This document shows positions 31,136-39,362 of a stretch of DNA of 48,043 nucleotides, in pieces. Below the pieces are notes generated by a model, which saw only the letters and a list, made by a program, of their open reading frames with translations, searched no databases and was not told the DNA's origin. The DNA comes from Eubacteriales bacterium (GTDB taxonomy: Bacteria; Bacillota; Clostridia; Peptostreptococcales; Anaerovoracaceae): contig JAQWFH010000013.1 of the NCBI GenBank assembly GCA_028704515.1, positions 1 through 48,043 of the forward strand, written 5' to 3'. Both the position numbers and the translations under genes were made by a program. How positions within the stretch are numbered: position 1 is the stretch's first letter; every line of letters starts with the position of its first letter.

Positions 31136-31333
31136 TTAATCATTAATAACAATTGTATCTGAATATCCAAAAACCCGCACTCTAATATCTCCGGTTTCAG
31201 TCTTCGTAACATACGGATATAATTGACTTTTCGTGCCTGCAATGCGGCTGCAGGACTTGTCCACCAAAATGATACCTGATGTCAATGCAAACGCTATCAA
31301 AAATATTAAAAAACTTCTAAAGCTCCCGTTCAT
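31136..31333 (-). CDS. Small single-pass membrane protein between spoIIP and lepA
   Basis: A 65-residue protein with an N-terminal hydrophobic segment (about 8-24, FLIFLIAFALTSGIILV) and a short extracytoplasmic tail predicted to be beta-rich (SQLYPYVTKTETGDIRVRVFGYSDTIV). The ATG at 31333 follows the spoIIP stop by one base, and GGAGATG 9 bases upstream lies within the end of spoIIP, so translation is coupled. These signals make it a real gene. I do not recognise the family. Its place next to spoIIP suggests a sporulation or envelope role, inferred from position only. Confidence 0.7.
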   Translation of the reverse strand: MNGSFRSFLIFLIAFALTSGIILVDKSCSRIAGTKSQLYPYVTKTETGDIRVRVFGYSDTIVIND

Positions 31334-31334
31334 T

Positions 31335-32228
31335 CTATGCATCTCCTTTTATCAATACCGCCAAAACCTGTGCCATGTATTTTGCACAAACTCGCGCATC
31401 CCTTATATTGTTTTCGTTGTTACCTATTTCAAGTAATAGACATTTATCCGATACATGCTGATTATATCTGTATGTCTTGCTTATTATCTTCCCTCCAAAG
31501 CCGGGGAACATCTCATCGGCCTTATTGCTCACTTGCGCGGCAAATGAATTGAGCGCTGCGGCATTATCATTTCCTTGACCTACGACAAGTGAAAAGGTAG
31601 AGGAGGTTTCACCGTTTATATCTATTGTTTTTCCGACATTTCCTGTGTACGCCGCTGCATCTCTATGTAAGTCAATTACATACTCAGCCCCTGGATATTT
31701 GGCAAGCAAGCTTTGTATCGTTTCAAGTGACCTCCCGTATGATTGATTATATGACTCGGCATCGTGAAGCGTCTTATCATGAAGCACGCTAATACCTTGC
31801 GCCTCCAATTCTTTTGCCAGAGTATTTCCCACATCCCGAACAGAATTTTGTTCCTCTAATGTTCTGAAATTGCCTGTTGATATAGGCTGGTAGGCCTCCG
31901 TTGCATGGGTATGGTAAATTATTACGAGGGGATTTTGAGGGGTATTTTCCACTATAGGAGGTATAGAGGCTTCCTCCTCCTTGCCTTGTTCAATTTGCGC
32001 ACTTTCTCCTTGCTCAATATTGCCATCCTCAATCATTGATATTGGATTCCCCTGGGTTTTTTCTTCGTTTCCGAAGGCAGCTGAAGGATAAGCTCCGGCA
32101 AGACACATCATTCCCAGCTCATTTTCGGTAAAAGCAAGTCGCTTTCCATCATAAAGAAGCTTGGCTGTGACTAAAGAGCTAAGTATAAATACGGCCAAAA
32201 ATATAACGCTCACCTTTTTTAAGTTCAT
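31335..32228 (-). CDS. spoIIP: Stage II sporulation protein P
   Basis: A 297-residue amidase and endopeptidase of the engulfment machine (SpoIID-SpoIIM-SpoIIP), removing stem peptides from septal peptidoglycan. One N-terminal membrane anchor (about 6-23) is followed by a Glu/Gln-rich linker and the amidase domain. Zinc ligands are visible in IYHTHATEAY, DLHRDA and LLEIGNNENN. In Bacillus it is controlled by sigma E and lies in the same order, gpr-spoIIP. Confidence 0.95.
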   Translation of the reverse strand: MNLKKVSVIFLAVFILSSLVTAKLLYDGKRLAFTENELGMMCLAGAYPSAAFGNEEKTQGNPISMIEDGNIEQGESAQIEQGKEEEASIPPIVENTPQNPLVIIYHTHATEAYQPISTGNFRTLEEQNSVRDVGNTLAKELEAQGISVLHDKTLHDAESYNQSYGRSLETIQSLLAKYPGAEYVIDLHRDAAAYTGNVGKTIDINGETSSTFSLVVGQGNDNAAALNSFAAQVSNKADEMFPGFGGKIISKTYRYNQHVSDKCLLLEIGNNENNIRDARVCAKYMAQVLAVLIKGDA

Positions 32229-32256
32229 CCCTTTCCCCTTTCATCTAAAAGTGCTC

Positions 32257-33147
32257 TTATTTATATATGCCGGGATGAAGTGTTATATTAATACCGTTTG
32301 CAATAATGTCCGAAAAATCTTTTATAATTAAATCTATATCTGTACTTGTGACAACAAGATCATGCTGATTATCCTCAACATACTTCATTACATCGTCATC
32401 CTTTTGACCCATTTCAAGCATGGCATCCGCAATGAGTGTACTCGCGTCTATTACCGTAGGAACGCCGATTGCTATTACGCGTTTTCCCAACGTGTCTTTT
32501 GAAAGCTCCGTTCTCATGTTTCCCATACCACGCCCCGGAGAAATACCGACATCATTGATCTGTATTGTCGTATTGACTCTGCTTATATCTCTTGCCGCCA
32601 AGGAATCTATTACGACCACAACTTCCGGCTCTGATATATCAATTGCTTTCTTGATTATTTCGGCAGTCTCTATTCCGGTGCTGCCCATCACTCCCGGAAT
32701 AAAGCCGCTAACGCAACTCATATCATAATCTCCGTCTGCATCATATATAAGGAAGAGATGCCTTGTAATCTTTATCTTCGAAGCAGTATATGGACCAAGG
32801 GAATCAGGCGTGACCTTGTCGTTACCGATTCCCACTATAAGAGTTTTTAGATCATATTTAAAAGGAATCAGCTTAGTAAGCTCTCTCCCCAAAGCATGTG
32901 ACGCTCTTTCCTTTACGCCTTCTTTCCCGTCTATCAAGCCTTCAACTTCAAGGGTTATATATTTCCCCGGCGGCTTGCCAAGTGCTACTGCTCCTCTTTC
33001 ATCGACTATTTCTATGGTCGTCACCTTGATGTCCTCATCATAAATGTTAATATCCGAGCTAACGCCCGGTATGTCGGCTTCTTTGCCCTTATTTTCCTCA
33101 TCGTAAAGCTGCTTGCTCTCAAGCGCAAGGTCGGTTCTGTATTTCAA
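32257..33147 (-). CDS. gpr: Germination protease GPR
   Basis: A 296-residue A25-family protease that degrades small acid-soluble spore proteins at germination. The N-terminal YRTDLALES resembles both the SASP cleavage site and the zymogen processing site. Other family blocks are IVGIGNDKVTPDSLGP and VVVIDSLAARDISRVNTTIQ. I use TTG at 33147, 7 bases after AGGAGG, giving LKYRTDLA; an earlier in-frame TTG at 33171 precedes that site, so the longer reading is less likely. The prosequence would be only a few residues long. Confidence 0.93.
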   Translation of the reverse strand: MKYRTDLALESKQLYDEENKGKEADIPGVSSDINIYDEDIKVTTIEIVDERGAVALGKPPGKYITLEVEGLIDGKEGVKERASHALGRELTKLIPFKYDLKTLIVGIGNDKVTPDSLGPYTASKIKITRHLFLIYDADGDYDMSCVSGFIPGVMGSTGIETAEIIKKAIDISEPEVVVVIDSLAARDISRVNTTIQINDVGISPGRGMGNMRTELSKDTLGKRVIAIGVPTVIDASTLIADAMLEMGQKDDDVMKYVEDNQHDLVVTSTDIDLIIKDFSDIIANGINITLHPGIYK

Positions 33148-33196
33148 AGCATTCTCCTCCTGTACTTTCAATCTGCTTTGATTATCCCCTTCTTGA

Positions 33197-33439
33197 TTTG
33201 CTTTTATTCACGCAGAGCTCGCCTTCCAAGCGCTTCGCTTCCTCGATACAGCGGATCGAGAACTTATCAATATGCGCTATATCGATGAAATCGGTATCAA
33301 AAGAATGGTTGAAATAACGGGATTGAAAGAAAAAACCTTAAGCTCCAAGCTCAGCAGAGCTTTAAAAAAGTACAAACAAATTTATTTCGCACTTGAAAAG
33401 GGAATGGAGGTTGAAACAAAACATGGAAAAAAAGAATAA
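33197..33439 (+). pseudogene. Remnant of an ECF-type RNA polymerase sigma factor (region 4)
   Basis: In one plus-strand frame the sequence reads LDTADRELINMRYIDE then IGIKRMVEITGLKEKTLSSK and LSRALKKYKQ, the helix-turn-helix of sigma-70 region 4 with its DREL.NMRY lead. The frame is closed by TGA at 33194-33196, there is no start codon before the domain, and regions 1-2 are absent. Only the C-terminal third survives, truncated next to the gpr promoter region. It ends in TAA at 33437, overlapped by the next ATG as in sigma/anti-sigma pairs. Confidence 0.75.
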
Positions 33440-33569
33440 CAACAGCAACCTGCTTTCCGGCAAGGCAAAAGAATTCAGCGAAAACCTTTCCTGCAAAGGA
33501 ACTGTTTATTACCATAAAAACGCAACGGCAAATGGCTGGATTGGATCAACCCATTATGCAAAAATGTAA
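33423..33569 (+). pseudogene. Short ORF overlapping the sigma remnant, possible anti-sigma remnant
   Basis: A 48-codon frame, MEKKNNNSNLLSGKAKEF to HYAKM, whose ATG overlaps the end of the sigma fragment. GGAGGTTG lies 15 bases upstream. The overlap is what a co-translated anti-sigma gene would show, but the frame stops too early for a functional anti-sigma factor and I cannot match it to a family. Best read as a decayed partner gene. Confidence 0.4.
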
Positions 33570-33847
33570 TTACATGGTATACTAAGCCAAATTTTGGTAG
33601 AAATGCAACTTCACCCATAACAACATATACTGTAACGCACACACTATGATAAAATGAGTGCATGAAATAAGTTCTTCAAAGTAGTTTTATTAGATTGGTG
33701 TCCGATGTAGGCACCAATCTAATAATTCAATACAGTATTACAATAATCTTCATCCCCCGCCGGGTCATACACATCATCTGCCACTTTGCAGAAAATAATA
33801 GAATACTACAATCGCCATAAATTTATAGTAAGAGGAGGACATTATCT
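33570..33847. other. Non-coding stretch with a perfect inverted repeat
   Basis: No supported gene in this stretch. It holds the inverted repeat at 33689-33723, some promoter-like TATACT/TAAAAT boxes without convincing partners, and the ribosome binding site GAGGAGG for the gene at 33848. Confidence 0.6.
33689..33723. repeat. Perfect 12-base inverted repeat
   Basis: ATTAGATTGGTG, 11-base loop, CACCAATCTAAT. No T-run on either side, so it is not a standard terminator. It could be an operator or a remnant of the event that placed the islet here. Confidence 0.75.
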
Positions 33848-34192
33848 ATGGATAATATGTATATCATGTTTTCGGAAGCAATCCATTTTCATAAAATTTT
33901 TGTCGGGGATTTCTCCGTTTTTCCACTGCCTATGCTTGCAATTACCGCAGGCATTCTTTTCAGGCTCACAATTACAACAAAAAAGGGACTTTCCATAGGA
34001 TTGGCCGGAGTCTTCACTGTCTGGATGATTGGGCAAATCACTTGCTCCTATGTGCTGATGAACGACTTAATCGACTATATTCCTTTTTCACAGCCCTTTG
34101 TGAATTTCAATTGGTTACTTTCTACCTTCTTCGTAACCGCATTGGTCACACACCTCATTTTTCGTATTTTACAAAAACGGCTCCTTGCATAA
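33848..34192 (+). CDS. Small integral membrane protein of unknown function
   Basis: A 114-residue protein with three hydrophobic segments (about 22-40, 49-70, 88-108), separated by short loops, and a basic C-terminus (LQKRLLA). GAGGAGG lies about 10 bases before the ATG, supporting translation. I do not recognise a family. It is the first intact gene of the islet and is followed by another membrane protein on the same strand 85 bases on. Confidence 0.7.
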   Translation: MDNMYIMFSEAIHFHKIFVGDFSVFPLPMLAITAGILFRLTITTKKGLSIGLAGVFTVWMIGQITCSYVLMNDLIDYIPFSQPFVNFNWLLSTFFVTALVTHLIFRILQKRLLA

Positions 34193-34277
34193 TTTACTTT
34201 TTCAATATAATTTGGTATCATTATTATAATATTCAAGCCATAATGCCAATTTTTTGCTCTTAAGGAGGGAGTTCTAC

Positions 34278-35402
34278 ATGCATTCTGTCCTGCTGATTGC
34301 TTCTCTGATATTAACGGCTGTCGTCCTCTATACCGCTCTCAATCGAATCTTCCCGCTCAACGGTCCGATTTCGCCCGAAAGCCTGCGGAAAAGTGCCGGG
34401 GTTTTGCTGATTATTTTTATCGCTACGGTCGGATATCCTTGGCATATCGTTGAAAATTGGGAAGGTATTCGTCTCGAATATGGAACGCTTGATTTCTACA
34501 GCAGCGTCAATCTGTGGTCGTATCCGTTGCAAGGCGCAATTTTCGGTGTCGGCATTGCACTTTTCCTCTTTATGAACCGCTCCTCCTTCGCCGCCCGGAG
34601 CCATAGATCCGATGAGCAGATAAAAGCGGGAGACAAGAAAGCCCTTCGCAGGAATCGAATTATTTTTTATTCTGTCATTATCGCTTGCATCTCTGTCATT
34701 GCCGGTGCCATGGCGACAGCACCGCCGCCCGCAGGACTTCCCGCCCCTGCCACGGACAAATTTTTTGATTTGCCATGGGCGGAACGCCAAGCCGTTTACA
34801 TGCCGTTAGCAGCCGAAGACTTAGCAGAGCGATTCCCCGATTACAGCAACCTGAATATTTTGGCGGATGCTCCTCACGGGCACATCCCTTCAATAGCAAG
34901 TGTCCTCGTCTCTTTCGATGCGCAAGACGACAGCGGCAATGATCGTCATTTTCTTTCCTCCGGGACATTTGATTTGCAAGAGCAAGTATTCCTGCCACAC
35001 AGCATCGCTTATACTGCCAAATTTCCGCCCCAATATCACTTCAATGATGCCTTTTCCGTTCTGATCGAGGTTTATAAAAATACGCAGTTCCCTTTTCTTG
35101 TTGACATAAAAGGTGAAATCCTTGATGAAAGCGTGACCGGACTAAAATTTTACTATACGGGCAAGGGCACAAGAAAAACAGAATTTTTTCCAATCGGTAC
35201 TGCCGTTTACAGAAGTGATTACGATGGCATGGATGTGACGCAGGAATTCAATATCCATGTATACAGCGGCGGCTACATATTTGGGGCCTCTTTCTCGGAA
35301 GACACCCAAATCGATGTCACACGCATAGAAGCCTTGGACAATCATGGTAATATACGTGGATTCATCAACTTCCGAGGATTGACCCGCCATTATACTTATT
35401 GA
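34278..35402 (+). CDS. Membrane protein with four TM segments and a large extracytoplasmic domain
   Basis: A 374-residue protein. Hydrophobic segments are near residues 3-20, 37-53, 79-98 and 128-147; the region from about 160 to 374 is soluble, beta-rich and probably outside, beginning PPPAGLPAPATDKFFDLPWAE. No family motif is recognised. I use ATG at 34278, 7 bases after AAGGAGGG; the in-frame TTG at 34254 lies upstream of that site. By eye its codons favour G/C more than the surrounding housekeeping genes, hinting at a different history. It may act with the two lipoproteins downstream. Confidence 0.75.
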   Translation: MHSVLLIASLILTAVVLYTALNRIFPLNGPISPESLRKSAGVLLIIFIATVGYPWHIVENWEGIRLEYGTLDFYSSVNLWSYPLQGAIFGVGIALFLFMNRSSFAARSHRSDEQIKAGDKKALRRNRIIFYSVIIACISVIAGAMATAPPPAGLPAPATDKFFDLPWAERQAVYMPLAAEDLAERFPDYSNLNILADAPHGHIPSIASVLVSFDAQDDSGNDRHFLSSGTFDLQEQVFLPHSIAYTAKFPPQYHFNDAFSVLIEVYKNTQFPFLVDIKGEILDESVTGLKFYYTGKGTRKTEFFPIGTAVYRSDYDGMDVTQEFNIHVYSGGYIFGASFSEDTQIDVTRIEALDNHGNIRGFINFRGLTRHYTY

Positions 35403-35516
35403 AAATAATTAAGAAATACCACGAATGCGTTATAGGAACAATCGATATAAAAGAAAAGGAAGGAGGTAAGAATGCAGACAAATGAAAGAAGAACCGCAGA
35501 TAAGAGGGGAAATCCA

Positions 35517-36482
35517 ATGAAAAAAAATAAATGCCGGCTGATTTTATCCGTCGTCGCACTATTGCTTCTTTCCCTGCTCTGCCTGCCGGCTTGTACAACA
35601 AGCCCGGGGACAGAAACCACAGCACCGCCAATTACAACGCCTTCAATCGAATGGGATCCGATTTTTGTGAATGAATTCAACCCCGATCCGAATATCATGA
35701 GCAAGCTCAGCGGCAGTGTGCAGGACATTAATCTGAAATCTTCGGTCAACGGTATCACCGTGCATATCAAGCAAACTTTAGGTGATGCCAAAACTTTGTA
35801 TATAGCGCTTGATATCCTTTTCCCGGATGATGTGGATGTAGGGTTAATCTCCAATGACAATAAGCAGGATGGTGTTACCGTTTCGACGCTTCCCGAAACC
35901 CTTCGGTTGTTTGAGGGCAAAATAGCCTATGATGATACCGATGCAAGACCCTCCCATAAAAAAATACCCGATACAGGAAGCACCAAGATCGAAACAAGGG
36001 GAATAGACCTCAAAAATAATTCTGTTTCTTTTTTACTTTCTTTTAATAGTAATTACAAGTGCTTTGATGTGGAGGAGGTCACACTTTTGGTCGGAAATTT
36101 TAACTTGAAGCAAGACAGTGCGGAAGTTAAAACCTATCCCGATTTACATACCATCTCATGGCGCGTTGAAAACAAAACGCCGATTATTGAGAAAAAGATT
36201 CGTGATGGAGATCAGATAGTGGGAACGTTCCTTCTCTCTCCTTTTTCTTTTACCGGCACATTATATCTTTCAGATTATAAAATAGCAAATGCATTTCATC
36301 ACTCGATACGATTCGTATTAAAAGACGGGCGGATTTTTCAGCCCGAGACAGCCCTTACAGGGAAAAGCGGCGGGTTCAGCCCAAGCACCGGCAATGCGAC
36401 ACGCAGTTACCTCTTTACACAACCCATAGACATTGATAACATCAAAGAAGTACACATCGGCGGTTTTCGCATCAAGATATAG
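35517..36482 (+). CDS. Lipoprotein resembling the DUF4179 ectodomain of anti-sigma factors (copy 1)
   Basis: A 321-residue lipoprotein; LLSLLCLPAC is the lipobox. After a Thr/Pro-rich linker, IEWDPIFVNEF and SGSVQDINLKSSVNGITVHI are followed by LGDAKTLYIALDIL, the pattern of DUF4179, a domain on the outer side of ECF anti-sigma factors. The second half contains TYPDLHTISWRVEN and FLLSPFSFTGTLYLSDY, shared with the next gene. No cytoplasmic anti-sigma segment exists. Two starts are possible: ATG 35517 (GAGGGG, 7 bases) gives a normal short signal-peptide N-region; ATG 35472 (AGGAGG, 5 bases) adds 15 residues. Function is inferred as ligand sensing or envelope binding. Confidence 0.75.
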   Translation: MKKNKCRLILSVVALLLLSLLCLPACTTSPGTETTAPPITTPSIEWDPIFVNEFNPDPNIMSKLSGSVQDINLKSSVNGITVHIKQTLGDAKTLYIALDILFPDDVDVGLISNDNKQDGVTVSTLPETLRLFEGKIAYDDTDARPSHKKIPDTGSTKIETRGIDLKNNSVSFLLSFNSNYKCFDVEEVTLLVGNFNLKQDSAEVKTYPDLHTISWRVENKTPIIEKKIRDGDQIVGTFLLSPFSFTGTLYLSDYKIANAFHHSIRFVLKDGRIFQPETALTGKSGGFSPSTGNATRSYLFTQPIDIDNIKEVHIGGFRIKI

Positions 36483-36500
36483 AAAAATGGAGGGTCACAA

Positions 36501-37430
36501 ATGAGCAAAATAAAACATCACCGCCTTATTTCACCACTTATAATCATGCTCGTGGCAGTATTTATGCTGTCATCCTGCACAACGGAAGATGAAGTTGTTT
36601 GGGATTCGATTTTCACGGAAAGATTTGATCTCAGCGAAGATGCGATGCACGACTTGAGCGACAGCGTGCAAAACATCGACCAAATATCTGAGCGGGAAAA
36701 CAGCACCGTCCACTTCAAGCAGACTGTCGGTGATGCCATCACCATGCATATTGCGTTTGACATCACTTATGCTCCCGATATCGACCTCGATACAATTTCC
36801 TTTTCCTATCATCTTTATAACGAGAAATTCACACTACCCGCATCCATAGAAGGGTTGCATGGAGAAGCTTTTGAAAAAAAAGCGGGAGAACTCGATTCAA
36901 ACCATCTCATGACTGGATCCCATTTTGAGCCGTTCGCATTTGACCGCAAGAGCAATACGGTTTCTTATTTGCTTTCCTTTAACGGAGATCACGCATCGTT
37001 TACAGACGGAGATTTGACGCTTTTGTTCGGCGATTTCGCAACATACAGCGATACGGGAGAACGAATTTCGGACTACCCCGATTTGCATACGCTCTCTTGG
37101 CGTCCTCAAAATGAAGCTTTGATACTGCAACTTGACATCCTTTCCGACGACGGCAAGCCAAACGGCGATATCTTGGCGTCCCCGTTCTCCTTTGTTGCAA
37201 AGGTATATTCCGATCAATATGCGGCCGCGGGGCAACTTCACAAGCCGATTGAATTTATTATGCGAGACGGAACCGTCGCCAATATCAGGGACTACAGTTC
37301 CCCCGGCACAAAGTCTTCCTACGCATGGGCGTACACGCCCCGCAGCATTGATTTCACCTTTATTAAGCCTCTTGACACAGAAAATGTAAAAGCAATTAAA
37401 ATCGGCGATCTGACATTTGAGGTCGACTAA
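36501..37430 (+). CDS. Lipoprotein resembling the DUF4179 ectodomain of anti-sigma factors (copy 2)
   Basis: A 309-residue lipoprotein (FMLSSC lipobox) that is a diverged paralogue of the gene 18 bases upstream. The copies share WD-IF---F, DSVQNID, VHFKQTVGDA, YPDLHTLSWR and SPFSFVAKVY in the same order, plus the closing pattern IDFTFIKPLDTENVKAIKIGDLTFEV against PIDIDNIKEVHIGGFRIKI (quoted in parts: KPLDTENVKAIKIG and QPIDIDNIKEVHIG). GGAGG precedes the ATG. A strong terminator ends the unit. Both proteins should sit on the outer membrane face. Confidence 0.75.
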   Translation: MSKIKHHRLISPLIIMLVAVFMLSSCTTEDEVVWDSIFTERFDLSEDAMHDLSDSVQNIDQISERENSTVHFKQTVGDAITMHIAFDITYAPDIDLDTISFSYHLYNEKFTLPASIEGLHGEAFEKKAGELDSNHLMTGSHFEPFAFDRKSNTVSYLLSFNGDHASFTDGDLTLLFGDFATYSDTGERISDYPDLHTLSWRPQNEALILQLDILSDDGKPNGDILASPFSFVAKVYSDQYAAAGQLHKPIEFIMRDGTVANIRDYSSPGTKSSYAWAYTPRSIDFTFIKPLDTENVKAIKIGDLTFEVD

Positions 37431-37460
37431 ATACCGATCCCGATTGCATCCGTATGTTCA

Positions 37461-37497
37461 AATCGGCTCGAAGGCTATTCTTCGAGCCGATTTTAAT
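37461..37497 (+). terminator. Rho-independent terminator of the lipoprotein pair
   Basis: A perfect 13-base stem AATCGGCTCGAAG/CTTCGAGCCGATT with a 6-base loop, then TTTAATTT, 30 bases after the stop at 37430. Confidence 0.92.
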
Positions 37498-37575
37498 TTA
37501 CCTGGTTATATTCCTATTACGCCATGAATATTATATGAATGTATATTTGCCTAATTATCAAAGGAGGTAATTTTA

Positions 37576-38121
37576 GTGCCTACAATATTTTTAAGCCCCT
37601 CAACTCAAGAAAATGAATACATAACAGGCGGCAATGAGGAATATTATATGAACCTTATCGTCGATGCCATGGTACCTTATTTAAGAGCAAACAATTTGGA
37701 TTTTGAAAGAAGCAATCCCGGGGAATCTCTCGATGAAATTCTTGAGCATGTTAATGAACAAGGCAGGGATCTTTATTTAGGGCTTCGTTCCGCTTCTTCA
37801 CCAATGGGAGAAAATGGTCAGCTTCAAGGCGTAAATATATACCACTATATCTACACCCCTATCGGCGGTGAAAGAGCAGCATATTATATTGCAGGAAATT
37901 TAATGGAGATATATCCTAGGCCGGACCTTGTTAATATTGTTCCTATCGACACTCGAGAGATTCGTGATACAAATTCTCCTTCTGTTATAGTTGAATTGGG
38001 TTACCTTGGAAACCCCGAAGATGAGATGTGGATGAAGCAAAATATTAATATGATAGCAAAAAATCTAGTACTATCCATAACTGAATTTTTAAATCAGCCA
38101 TTCAAGGATATTAATGTGTAA
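37576..38121 (+). CDS. N-acetylmuramoyl-L-alanine amidase-fold protein, probably catalytically defective
   Basis: A 181-residue protein following the Amidase_3 layout without signal peptide or wall-binding domain. The N-terminal strand reads IFLSPSTQEN where active enzymes have DPGHGG, the glutamate site is GGNEEYY, the region normally S-I-H-x-N-A reads LGLRSASSP, and the C-terminal VIVELGYLGNPEDEMWMK matches the conserved VELGF.xNPEDE block. Both histidine zinc ligands thus appear to be missing, so hydrolysis is doubtful. The start is GTG at 37576, 8 bases after AAGGAGG. Related short amidase-like proteins occur in Clostridia, where some keep the histidines. A structural or regulatory role is inferred. 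Confidence 0.75.
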   Translation: MPTIFLSPSTQENEYITGGNEEYYMNLIVDAMVPYLRANNLDFERSNPGESLDEILEHVNEQGRDLYLGLRSASSPMGENGQLQGVNIYHYIYTPIGGERAAYYIAGNLMEIYPRPDLVNIVPIDTREIRDTNSPSVIVELGYLGNPEDEMWMKQNINMIAKNLVLSITEFLNQPFKDINV

Positions 38122-38152
38122 TTATATTATTCCGAAAGAGGTATTTAGCATA

Positions 38153-39313
38153 ATGAAAAGCCAATTCAACGAGCAATGTATCACACCTGGACAAATGAAT
38201 CTAATCTTTAATATGCGAATATTTTGGAGAAGATTGGTTATCTGGAGCAGACTTTATATAAGCAGTAGATATTTGGGGATAGGGACAGCGGAAGTATCCT
38301 TTGAACGTTTATATATTGAAAATCTGGATTTTGGTGATGCATTGCGGATTTTCTTTAATCGCAGCATCGGGAACAGATTTTCAGAGTTGATTAACCAATT
38401 TTCATTTGGGTTGCGAGATCTTATTACAGATCAGCTTGAAGAAGACTATGACGGTATCAGGCAGGATATAGACCGTTTATTTCAGAATGCCAATCAAACA
38501 GCTGAATTTTTAGCATCTATTAACCCATACTTTGACGAAACAGAGTTTAAAAACTTGTTTACAACGTATTTGCAGGACACCATTCAAATGGCAAATTTGC
38601 TCGCAACACAAGATTACCGAATGAATATTGAATATTTCGATCGGCTTATGAATCATGCCGATATAATAGGCGATGCTTTTGCTCAAGGCTTATATGAATA
38701 TATTGTATCCGCTGCTAATACTACAGATGCTCTTCCTTCCGATGAAGGCCAGAGATGCTTAACATATGAGCAAATGAACATGATATTTGGGATAAGAATG
38801 TTCTGGTTTGATATAGTTATATGGACTCGCGCCTTAATGCTGAGTAAATATAGGAATGTCGGAGATTATGAAGAAATTTATGCTCATCTGCAGAATATCG
38901 TGGATGAACATATCAGCAACTTGAAACAATTCTTTGATGAAACTCCCGAATTAAATCAACTGCAATTGGAAATAAAGACCTATATCGATTTGATTGATTC
39001 TTTGGCTACAGCGCAAATTGCTGGCAATGCAGCAGAGATTGATGAAATTGTCAGACAGATGTATCAAAATGCAGAAACCGCAGCGTCTTTGAGTGCTACT
39101 ATCAACCCTTACTTGAATGAAGATGCCTTGAAGGCTACATGGCTGAATAATACTCAAAATACAATTGATCTATCGACAACGTTTTTGACAGAAGATTACG
39201 CTAGAAACTTTTATATATTCAGTTCCCTTATAGATCAGGCCGAAATATCAAGCGATTCCTTTTGGCAAAGCGTGCTCAACTATATATTTAGAGATCAGCC
39301 TGAAGTCGGCTAA
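38153..39313 (+). CDS. Tandem-duplicated helical protein (DUF2935-like pattern)
   Basis: A 386-residue, almost entirely alpha-helical protein made of two diverged copies of one domain, about 8-185 and 205-385. Matching landmarks are CITPGQMNLIFNMRIFWRR and CLTYEQMNMIFGIRMFWFD, then QNANQTAEFLASINPYFDE and QNAETAASLSATINPYLNE, then LATQDYRMNIEYFDRLM and LTEDYARNFYIFSSLI. This helix plan is common in Firmicute proteins of unknown function that bind metals through His/Glu in the LWxxH and D-type helices, but here the histidines are replaced by R/W/D, so metal binding is doubtful. I use ATG 38153 (AGAGGT upstream); ATG 38114 overlaps the previous gene. Confidence 0.7.
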   Translation: MKSQFNEQCITPGQMNLIFNMRIFWRRLVIWSRLYISSRYLGIGTAEVSFERLYIENLDFGDALRIFFNRSIGNRFSELINQFSFGLRDLITDQLEEDYDGIRQDIDRLFQNANQTAEFLASINPYFDETEFKNLFTTYLQDTIQMANLLATQDYRMNIEYFDRLMNHADIIGDAFAQGLYEYIVSAANTTDALPSDEGQRCLTYEQMNMIFGIRMFWFDIVIWTRALMLSKYRNVGDYEEIYAHLQNIVDEHISNLKQFFDETPELNQLQLEIKTYIDLIDSLATAQIAGNAAEIDEIVRQMYQNAETAASLSATINPYLNEDALKATWLNNTQNTIDLSTTFLTEDYARNFYIFSSLIDQAEISSDSFWQSVLNYIFRDQPEVG

Positions 39314-39324
39314 AAATAATTGTT

Positions 39325-39343
39325 ATAAAAGCCTTGCTTTTAT
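39325..39343 (+). terminator. Hairpin after the duplicated helical protein
   Basis: ATAAAAGC, 3-base loop, GCTTTTAT, then TGTCTTATT. The T-run is weak and the right arm overlaps the -35 box of the rpsT promoter. Confidence 0.5.
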
Positions 39344-39362
39344 TGTCTTATTCGTATATACT
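39334..39362 (+). promoter_or_regulatory. Vegetative promoter of rpsT
   Basis: TTGCTT, 17-base spacer, TATACT, about 50 bases before the rpsT start. Confidence 0.7.

Noticed and set aside
33475..33663. Minus-strand frame of 62 codons in the islet
   Set aside because: Unsupported by a ribosome binding site or family; it overlaps the sigma-linked ORF on the other strand.
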